Source: Desulfurococcales archaeon
GTDB taxonomy: Archaea > Thermoproteota > Thermoprotei_A > Sulfolobales > Ignisphaeraceae
DNA length: 12,211 nt
Assembly: GCA_028276605.1 (NCBI GenBank)
Contig: JAPYWC010000016.1
Coordinates: forward strand, 1-12,211
Reading direction: 5' to 3'
Numbering within the stretch: the first letter of the stretch is position 1; each line of letters begins with the position of its first letter. Of the stretch, positions 7,658 through 12,211 are shown piece after piece. Under the pieces are notes generated by a model, which was not told where the DNA came from, searched no databases, and saw only the letters and a program-made list of their open reading frames with translations. Made by a program: the position numbers and the translations under genes.

Positions 7658-8056
7658 TTACTCCTTAACTCTCATTATTAATCTTCTTCCTAAAACGGTC
7701 CAGTACTCTACCTCAGCGCCTGCTACTAACTTGCTTCTAACACTCTCATCTGCAGGGATATCAGCTTCAAAGGTCTCGAAAGTTTCTTTATCCATTATTT
7801 GCACCTTATCCCCAAGAATGGCAATTACTTGACCTATTCTTTTTTCTATTATTGGAACCTCAACTCTCTGATCTGAAGGACCTACAAGTGTTTTTCTAGA
7901 TCCCGTAAAGAGCCCTATAGCTACTACATGTACCTTTGCACTTCCATGCTTACCTGTCTTTGCCTTGGAGATCTCAACAATTCTGCAAGGCTCGCCATCA
8001 ATGACTATATAGCTTCCCTCCTTCAGTTCACCTAGCTCTGCATACTCTATCGCCAT
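7658..8056 (-). CDS. eif5a: Translation factor aIF5A (hypusine-containing)
   Basis: aIF5A/EF-P-type factor that relieves stalled translation. The 132-residue product has the N-terminal SH3-like domain with the modification loop [11 protein letters not shown] (residues 31-41); Lys36 is the expected hypusine (deoxyhypusine) site. The C-terminal OB-fold begins near [13 protein letters not shown]. The frame could extend upstream to 8113, but ATG 8056 is preferred. It gives the family N-terminus [16 protein letters not shown] and has AGGTG eight bases upstream, nearly the same leader as trmJ. It is the first gene of the minus-strand run and faces the divergent plus-strand genes across a 165-base gap. 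Confidence 0.97.
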   Translation of the reverse strand: MAIEYAELGELKEGSYIVIDGEPCRIVEISKAKTGKHGSAKVHVVAIGLFTGSRKTLVGPSDQRVEVPIIEKRIGQVIAILGDKVQIMDKETFETFEADIPADESVRSKLVAGAEVEYWTVLGRRLIMRVKE

Positions 8057-8087
8057 AACCTTTACACCTATGCATGAGTGTTTTAAC

Positions 8088-8104
8088 GAATTAAATTTTA
8101 AACT
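8088..8104 (-). promoter_or_regulatory. Putative promoter of the eIF5A-led gene run
   Basis: The minus strand reads GTTTAAAATTTAATTC here, a TATA-like AT block centred near 8096. A start of transcription about 25 bases downstream (near 8071) would leave a leader of about 15 bases that still contains the AGGTG ribosome site. No competing TATA-like stretch lies closer to the gene. Confidence 0.4.
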
Positions 8105-8130
8105 ACACTGCAATTTGTTTCTTTATGCTA

Positions 8131-8150
8131 GAAGTTTAAAAGGCTTTAAA
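8131..8150 (+). promoter_or_regulatory. Putative promoter of the 8222-9117 gene pair
   Basis: Two TTTAAA stretches, at 8135-8140 and 8145-8150, lie in the 165-base divergent gap. Either could be the TATA element for the plus-strand pair, giving a leader of about 45-60 bases. Which one works cannot be told by eye. Confidence 0.28.
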
Positions 8151-8221
8151 TCTAAGTCAAAGCATGATAGTGGCAGCACAAACAAAAATTTGGATGTAGG
8201 GAAAACCATTAGGCGAGAATA

Positions 8222-8569
8222 ATGTGTCTTGCCGCTATAAAAAAGAGCATTGAGGAGATATTGTCTAGTAATCCAAGTGAGATCGATGCAGAGAAGGCGT
8301 ACAGTTTAAGTGTAGAGTTTATCAAGGAATTCGCAAAGATCGTTGACAAAAGGTTTGAAGACGCTGAATGGTGGCATATAGAGGTGCTTGACGATGCTGT
8401 GGATATAATAAGTGATAAGTTGGGCAGTATTGCAGCCATTTATGAGGTTTGGGACGCCATATGGGATGCTAAGATAGAAAGAAAGAAAGTTTCTGTTGAG
8501 ACACTGAGAAAGCTGCTGAGGATCATAGAGTTGGCAGAAAGAATGTGCAAGATGGGGAAGGCACCATGA
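8222..8569 (+). CDS. Unrecognised 115-residue helical protein coupled to nip7
   Basis: I do not recognise this family. The product begins MCLAAIKKSIEEIL and appears almost wholly alpha-helical, with no glycine-rich loops, cysteine pairs, signal peptide or membrane segment. It is notably tryptophan-rich for its size (EWWHIEV near residue 49 and VWDAIWDAK near 77) and mixes acidic and basic faces, suggesting a small helical bundle or a protein-binding adaptor. The ATG at 8222 has AGGCGAG (8211-8217) five bases or so upstream as a plausible ribosome site. Its TGA overlaps the ATG of the Nip7-like gene (ATGA at 8566-8569), so the two are almost certainly co-translated. A role in ribosome assembly or RNA binding beside Nip7 is inference from coupling only. 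Confidence 0.75.
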   Translation: MCLAAIKKSIEEILSSNPSEIDAEKAYSLSVEFIKEFAKIVDKRFEDAEWWHIEVLDDAVDIISDKLGSIAAIYEVWDAIWDAKIERKKVSVETLRKLLRIIELAERMCKMGKAP

Positions 8570-9117
8570 ATGAGTTTGCCGGTATCTGGAAGTTCTTAGA
8601 TTCATGCTTTGGAAAAGAGGTTCTGGACCACATTAGGGAAACGTATTTGATCTCCTTTTTTCCGTCTATTAAGGGATGGAGAAAAATAATGCTCCTGCCC
8701 CAGACCCTATCATTGATTACCTATGACAGCAAAGTTAGAATTATTGGTGGAGGAATTTTAGCAGGCTGGGTCTGGAAAGAAAAGTTTATTCCATCACCAC
8801 ATCTCTACAATTTCATCTATGAGAACACCAGAAAACTTGGTTGTGCAGTTGTTGCAAAACCGCATGGAGTTAAAGCATTTCTCTATGGAAACGACCTACT
8901 TTTAGCATCCCTATCTAAGCTGCTGCCTCCTACCAAGAAGGGTGAATATGTTGCTGTTATAGATCCAGAAGATTATAGAGCCGTTGGAGTAGGGATACTG
9001 CTCTATGATGAGAACGAGATAAAGGTTCTCATAGAAAAAGGGGAAATGCTGACAGCAATAGTTAAGAACGTAGTTGATCTCGGACTTCATATACGAAACG
9101 AAAAATTCTTTATGTAA
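8566..9117 (+). CDS. nip7: Nip7-like ribosome biogenesis protein with PUA domain
   Basis: Nip7 acts in large-subunit pre-rRNA processing in eukaryotes; archaeal homologues bind RNA through a C-terminal PUA domain. The 183-residue product matches Nip7 in length. Its C-terminal half (about 95-175) aligns by eye with Nip7: VVAKPHGVKAFLYGNDLL (95-112) corresponds to the family KPGAEQSFLYGNHVL element, and VDLGLHIRNEK (170-180) to the closing DIGEYVRHEE motif. The N-terminal half is more divergent. The frame is open from a GTG at 8545, but ATG 8566 is chosen because it overlaps the upstream stop as ATGA and has GGGGAAGG just before it. A long palindrome begins at its stop codon. Confidence 0.83.
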   Translation: MNEFAGIWKFLDSCFGKEVLDHIRETYLISFFPSIKGWRKIMLLPQTLSLITYDSKVRIIGGGILAGWVWKEKFIPSPHLYNFIYENTRKLGCAVVAKPHGVKAFLYGNDLLLASLSKLLPPTKKGEYVAVIDPEDYRAVGVGILLYDENEIKVLIEKGEMLTAIVKNVVDLGLHIRNEKFFM

Positions 9118-9154
9118 GTTGAAGACATGAATACGCTTATTAATGTCTTAAACT
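9117..9154. repeat. 38-bp near-perfect palindrome between nip7 and tfs
   Basis: Pairing 9117-9120 (AGTT) with 9151-9154 (AACT), 9122-9128 (AAGACAT) with 9143-9149 (ATGTCTT), and 9130-9133 (AATA) with 9138-9141 (TATT) gives 15 base pairs around a CGCT loop. Only two G/A mismatches interrupt it (9121/9150 and 9129/9142). No T-run follows directly, so it is not a plain intrinsic terminator. It could be an operator for tfs, an RNA hairpin ending the nip7 message, or a processing site. Confidence 0.85.
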
Positions 9155-9205
9155 AAATTAGAACGATAATCCAGTAGCTTTTGTACTAAAGGGTGAGCGA
9201 GGAAA

Positions 9206-9541
9206 ATGATGTTCTGCCCACAATGTGGCACAATAATGAAATTTGATAGTAAAAGAAAAGTGTATATCTGCCCAAAATGTGGCTATGAAATTACATCCAC
9301 AAACAATAAGGTTGTTATAACAAGAGTTTACCAGCATAGCCTGAAAGAAAGAACAGCTGTAATAGAAGGTGGATCTATAAATGCACCCCCTACAGCAACA
9401 CTAGTAAAGGGATATGTAAGATGCCCCAAGTGTGGGCATGACGAAGTATATGCGTGGCAAATGCAGACAAGAGCTGCAGATGAACCACCTACAACATTCT
9501 ATAAGTGTGCCAAATGCGGCTATACATGGAGGGAGTACTAA
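9206..9541 (+). CDS. tfs: Transcription elongation/cleavage factor TFS (TFIIS-like)
   Basis: TFS stimulates archaeal RNA polymerase to cleave the transcript in backtracked complexes. The 111-residue product has an N-terminal zinc ribbon resembling Rpb9 (Cys4, Cys7, Cys22, Cys25) and a C-terminal TFIIS-type ribbon (Cys73, Cys76, Cys101, Cys104). The catalytic acidic hairpin reads QTRAADEPPTTF, with Asp92-Glu93 as the metal-binding pair; most relatives have QTRSADEP, so the serine is replaced by alanine. ATG 9206 and ATG 9209 are adjacent possible starts. GGTGAG at 9192-9197 has eight-base spacing to the first, GAGG just before 9203 favours the second. The 88-base gap after nip7 contains the palindrome, and CTTAAACTAAATTA at 9147-9160 is a possible TATA region. 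Confidence 0.95.
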   Translation: MMFCPQCGTIMKFDSKRKVYICPKCGYEITSTNNKVVITRVYQHSLKERTAVIEGGSINAPPTATLVKGYVRCPKCGHDEVYAWQMQTRAADEPPTTFYKCAKCGYTWREY

Positions 9542-9552
9542 ACATTATTACA

Positions 9553-9567
9553 CAAAAAGCTTTAATC
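9553..9567 (+). promoter_or_regulatory. Putative tRNA-Val promoter
   Basis: CAAAAAGCTTTAATC, an A-rich stretch followed by a TATA-like GCTTTAAT, is centred about 32 bases before the mature tRNA 5' end. That fits an archaeal BRE/TATA pair with a short 5' leader. The closer CTTTATTAAT (9581-9590) is too near the gene to serve as the TATA box. Confidence 0.4.
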
Positions 9568-9594
9568 TGCTACTAAAAGACTTTATTAATGATG

Positions 9595-9668
9595 GGGCCC
9601 GTAGTCTAGCCTGGTAGGACGCCGCCCTTACAAGGCGGAGGTCCGGGGTTCAAATCCCCGCGGGCCCA
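9595..9668 (+). tRNA. tRNA-Val, anticodon UAC
   Basis: A full cloverleaf folds by hand. The acceptor stem GGGCCCG (9595-9601) pairs with CGGGCCC (9661-9667), with discriminator A at 9668. The D-arm stem is GTCT/GGAC (9604-9607 with 9617-9620). The anticodon stem CCGCC/GGCGG (9622-9626 with 9634-9638) encloses loop CTTACAA, so the anticodon is TAC (9629-9631), reading valine GUA. The variable loop is five bases. The T stem CGGGG/CCCCG (9644-9648 with 9656-9660) encloses TTCAAAT. There is no intron, and CCA is not encoded (ACT follows). The nearly all-GC stems in an AT-rich setting fit a hyperthermophile. The gene lies 53 bases after tfs and 22 bases from the convergent radical SAM gene. Confidence 0.97.
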
Positions 9669-9690
9669 CTAATATACTTAGATGTTATGG

Positions 9691-11277
9691 TTAAAACAAT
9701 ATTCTAATTATTGTCCCTACCAATTGCCGCAAACTCCTTATCTCTACCCTAGAGTACTCTACTAACGCTTTTTCCGGATCTTTTGATAATCCTTCAATCC
9801 ATTGTTCCATAGCTTCAAAGGCTAGTTCAGCAAAGGCATTTACTATTCTCATAGCAATGGGATTTCTAACTCTAATCAGTTTTCTATAGATTTCACGACT
9901 AAATCTTAAACTCATCCTCCATCCCTTCACAACAACGTCGACAGCCTCCTTTGAAAGATCTTTTAGATACTTAAAGCTAGCTTTACTCTCAATGAGCGTG
10001 TTCCCTATCGGTATTAGAAACAGTGGAAAAGTCCAGCCCTTGAACCCCTCGCTTTCAAGAGTATCTAGCAGTTCAAGAGTCTTTATATGATCCTCTGCTT
10101 TCTCACCTGGAAATCCTACTATGTATGTGAAGCACGGATACCAGTAATTATCGTTGAAAAGCTTAGCACTTGAAACCACAATTTCGGGCCATTTCTCTGG
10201 TGGATAAGGATAGGTTTTTCCTCTAAAGAACTTTTCAACGATTCTTACACTTCCACTCTCTAAACCAACTTGTGGAAATATTGGGTTATCAGCATCAAAA
10301 CCATTTACATCTGATATGAATTTGACTAAATGTGGTGCAGAATACGCCGAGGTGCAAGACACGTGAGTGAATCCGATTTGTGAAACTCCATAAGCCTTGC
10401 TTTTACTAAGGGCTTCAATATAAAGCCTCTTAATGGCGTCCTCATTTATCTTAAGGTTTTGCGAACCATAAAGTAGTACATCCTCAGTTATGAAAGATAC
10501 TTTCTTTATACCATTGCGTAGATTTACATCAATTTCTTTAATAATTGTTTCTAACGGTATAGACCTAAAGTAATGCATTGTTGGAGAACAAAACTGACAT
10601 CTCCTAGGGCAACCACGAGTAATTTCAACAAGACCATTCCTCGAGGGTGTTATAATTGGAGGTATCATCTCTATGCTTGGTTGCTCTCCCACAACATATG
10701 AGGGCACCTCCTCGCCATTTAGAATCTTTTTAGCTATGGAAGGAAAAGTTATCTCTGCCTCGCCATCAAATAGAACATCAATGCCTAGAACCCTTTCAAA
10801 TCCTCTTAGCTGCCAAACGCCTGGTCCACCAACAACAACCTTAAATCTGTAAACCGCTTTTAACTTTTGAACCCTTCTAATGAGCTTTTCAAATTCGTAC
10901 GCTGTACACGATTTACCGCCACCGGTCATCACCTGCAACGTCCATGATACAGGGGATAAACCTCTAGGGTCAAGAACGTGAATCCCAACAATGGCTGTGT
11001 CTTTATCGATAGCTTTATGAATCTTCTCAGGAGGTACTATAGCAACATCATCGCGTTTAAACCCTGCAGCAAGTAATGCTGCCTCAATCTTTGCCAAGGG
11101 GTATGGTGCAACTTGCGCTCTAATACCATCTTTTACTGAGATCTTAGGAGCTAGAATAAGGTACTCTATAATCCATGGAACCAGTCGATAGGGCAAACAT
11201 AGACCAAAACCTAATGCATCAACACCATTAAAATCGGTAAAGACAGCCCTATCCGCAGTAAGAACTATTTTCACCAT
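9691..11277 (-). CDS. Radical SAM protein of unknown substrate with N-terminal B12-binding-like region
   Basis: A 528-residue radical S-adenosylmethionine enzyme. The cluster motif is CPRRCQFC (Cys223, Cys227, Cys230), preceded by VEITRGCP, typical of the B12-dependent/methylthiotransferase-like branch. Residues 1-200 resemble the Rossmann-like domain seen before such cores, ending KVVVGGPGVWQL and DVLFDGEAEITFPSI, but the cobalamin-ligating DxHxxG motif is absent. The core continues with PQVGLESGSVRIVEKFFRG and YIVGFPGEKAEDHIKTLELL, usual in this superfamily. The C-terminal about 100 residues are helical. ATG 11277 is the clear start, with AGGCGA six bases upstream. It stands alone, convergent with tRNA-Val and divergent from the THUMP gene, so neighbours do not reveal the substrate. 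RNA or tRNA modification is possible but unproven. Confidence 0.85.
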   Translation of the reverse strand: MVKIVLTADRAVFTDFNGVDALGFGLCLPYRLVPWIIEYLILAPKISVKDGIRAQVAPYPLAKIEAALLAAGFKRDDVAIVPPEKIHKAIDKDTAIVGIHVLDPRGLSPVSWTLQVMTGGGKSCTAYEFEKLIRRVQKLKAVYRFKVVVGGPGVWQLRGFERVLGIDVLFDGEAEITFPSIAKKILNGEEVPSYVVGEQPSIEMIPPIITPSRNGLVEITRGCPRRCQFCSPTMHYFRSIPLETIIKEIDVNLRNGIKKVSFITEDVLLYGSQNLKINEDAIKRLYIEALSKSKAYGVSQIGFTHVSCTSAYSAPHLVKFISDVNGFDADNPIFPQVGLESGSVRIVEKFFRGKTYPYPPEKWPEIVVSSAKLFNDNYWYPCFTYIVGFPGEKAEDHIKTLELLDTLESEGFKGWTFPLFLIPIGNTLIESKASFKYLKDLSKEAVDVVVKGWRMSLRFSREIYRKLIRVRNPIAMRIVNAFAELAFEAMEQWIEGLSKDPEKALVEYSRVEIRSLRQLVGTIIRILF

Positions 11278-11287
11278 TTATCTTCGC

Positions 11288-11303
11288 CTTATATTTATAA
11301 TTC
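11288..11303 (-). promoter_or_regulatory. Putative promoter of the radical SAM gene
   Basis: The minus strand reads AATTATAAATATAAGG, a good TATA box centred about 19-20 bases before the ATG. A start 25 bases downstream would give an essentially leaderless message. A second AT block, TTAAATAC (about 11327-11320), would instead give a leader of about 25 bases including AGGCGA. Confidence 0.42.
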
Positions 11304-11555
11304 ATAGTTTTAGATGCTAAGAGGTATTTAACCTTGGTCTTCATAGTCTGAAATGAGCACCATATTAAGGTAGTAATTAATACACAGAACTTAGATGATG
11401 AATTGAAAAGAAGATTGTTGTAGATGAATCTGCACTACACCGAGCTCACCATAAAGTATCATTGAAAAACTCGCATCCTTCAATCTTTATGAATTAATTT
11501 ATGATTTAAGCTTAAGAGCCTCTAATGCTTTGGAAATATTAGCGCCTAGAGCCAT

Positions 11556-11560
11556 GGAGG
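11556..11560 (+). promoter_or_regulatory. Ribosome binding site deciding the THUMP gene start
   Basis: GGAGG ends eight bases before ATG 11569. It overlaps the alternative in-frame ATG at 11554, so it supports the downstream codon as the true start. Confidence 0.65.
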
Positions 11561-11568
11561 CAACTTTA

Positions 11569-12211
11569 ATGAAGTGTGCTGATATTGTTGTAACAACAAG
11601 ACTAGGTATGGAGAAAGTTGTTGCTTCGTATATTCAGGAACTCGATCCTAAAGCTGAAGTTATTCCAGCGCCTTACGGCCTTCTTGGTCTTGTGCTAGTA
11701 TTTAACAGTAACAATAAGTTTGTCCTTGCCGAAGAGATAAAGAGGAGGGTAGTTGAAGCTGAGAAAGTATATATCGTATTGGAGTGTGCAAGGGCAGAGA
11801 TAAGCGATATTATTGAAGCAGTGAAGAAAATTTGCACACAATACATTATGCCTAATGATAGTTTTGCTGTTAGAACAACAAGGAGAGGTAAACACAACTT
11901 TACAAGTATAGACGTCAATGTAGCTGTAGGTAGTGTTGTTAAAGAATTGACAAACGCAGTAGTTGATTTGGAGAATCCTACCAAGGTTATAGTTATTCAG
12001 ATAATCCATGATTGGGCATACATAAGTATTGTGCCTGGATCTGAGTTTTACAAGAAGATGAAGCCGTATAAGTATCCTATGTACAAGGTGTTTAGAAGCT
12101 TTGTAGTAGCACACGAACCATATCTAGGCCCTACTGATGCTGCATACACATTTGGCACGCGAATTGGAAGAGAGGTTCAAACATATGAAGTTGGAGAACT
12201 TGTAGTAGCAC
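11569..12211 (+). CDS. THUMP-domain RNA-modification protein, probably THUMP-SPOUT (N-terminal 214 residues)
   Basis: The frame from ATG 11569 is open to the window edge, so 214 residues are visible and the C-terminus is missing. The start MKCADIVVTTRLGMEKVVASY resembles N-termini of THUMP proteins, which bind the acceptor end of tRNA. The THUMP core is SFAVRTTRRGKHNFTSIDVN (about 104-123), followed by a conserved VIVIQIIHDWAYISI strand pair. The next part, VVAHEPYLGPTDAAYTFG with RIGREVQTYEVGELVVA, resembles the beginning of a SPOUT methyltransferase-like domain in archaeal THUMP proteins of the COG1818 type. I infer a tRNA-modifying enzyme; target and reaction are not evident. An in-frame ATG at 11554 is possible, but GGAGG at 11556-11560 favours 11569. 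Confidence 0.82.
   Translation, partial: MKCADIVVTTRLGMEKVVASYIQELDPKAEVIPAPYGLLGLVLVFNSNNKFVLAEEIKRRVVEAEKVYIVLECARAEISDIIEAVKKICTQYIMPNDSFAVRTTRRGKHNFTSIDVNVAVGSVVKELTNAVVDLENPTKVIVIQIIHDWAYISIVPGSEFYKKMKPYKYPMYKVFRSFVVAHEPYLGPTDAAYTFGTRIGREVQTYEVGELVVA

Larger units (their letters stand above)
11278..11568. other. 291-bp divergent intergenic region
   Basis: No convincing gene lies here. It holds the radical SAM promoter at its left end and AT-rich TATA-like sequence (AATTAATTTATGATTTAAG, 11492-11510) toward the right, followed by the perfect 10-base palindrome TTAAGCTTAA (11506-11515). These may drive the THUMP gene. Two short open stretches in different plus-strand frames (11402-11493 and 11455-11568) lack good starts; one reads KKIVVDESAL. 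Confidence 0.5.

Noticed and set aside
9541..9594. Possible terminator after tfs.
   Set aside because: There is no stable stem followed by a T-run; the AT-rich stretch is better explained as the tRNA promoter.
11393..11446. Candidate C/D box sRNA with C box ATGATGA at 11395-11401 and a C'-like GATGAAT at 11423-11429.
   Set aside because: No CTGA D or D' box at the expected spacing (only CCGA near 11440) and no closing terminal stem.
11695..12114. Minus-strand frames of 139 and 103 codons near the right edge.
   Set aside because: The plus strand here encodes a THUMP-domain protein continuing past the window; the minus-strand translations look like shadows.
1..12211. CRISPR array, insertion sequence, integrase or defence genes.
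   Set aside because: No regularly spaced repeats, transposase motifs or terminal inverted repeats were seen; all large frames are housekeeping or RNA-modification genes.

Overview
The window looks like a compact stretch of a crenarchaeal (Thermoproteota) chromosome, probably from a hyperthermophile. The gene set is archaeal: ribosomal proteins L10e and L21e, RNA polymerase subunit Rpo4 (Rpb4), transcription factor TFS, SRP54, eIF5A, Pus10, Dph2 and Nip7. The protein genes are AT-rich while the one tRNA has nearly all-GC stems, as expected of a thermophile. Genes are packed with ATGA overlaps and some TTG starts. I cannot name the genus from this sequence.

Positions 8056 down to 1 (minus strand) form one long run of eleven information-processing genes, read in the order eIF5A, SRP54, Pus10, L21e, Rpo4, DUF655 protein, KsgA/Dim1, HemK-like methyltransferase, TrmJ, L10e and Dph2 (truncated by the window edge). 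Most junctions overlap or are separated by a few bases. Promoter-like sequences lie before eIF5A and before L21e. The theme is making and tuning the translation machinery: ribosomal proteins, rRNA dimethylation, tRNA pseudouridylation and 2'-O-methylation, hypusine-bearing eIF5A, and diphthamide formation on EF-2. The secretion GTPase and an RNA polymerase subunit sit in the same run.

Positions 8222 to 9668 (plus strand) run divergently from eIF5A. They hold an unrecognised 115-residue helical protein whose stop overlaps the start of a Nip7-like PUA protein (ATGA), then TFS, then tRNA-Val(UAC). A striking 38-bp near-perfect palindrome lies between nip7 and tfs.

Positions 9691 to 11277 (minus strand) encode a 528-residue radical SAM protein of unknown substrate, convergent with the tRNA. 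A 291-bp gene-free stretch follows. It holds divergent promoter-like sequences and a weak trace of a broken reading frame. At the right edge a plus-strand THUMP-domain RNA-modification protein begins and runs off the end.

I see no CRISPR array, insertion sequence, integrase or defence cassette. The less ordinary items are the palindrome, the unrecognised gene coupled to nip7, the radical SAM protein, the L21e tail with the pentanucleotide repeat over its stop codon, and a sequence block shared upstream of two genes.
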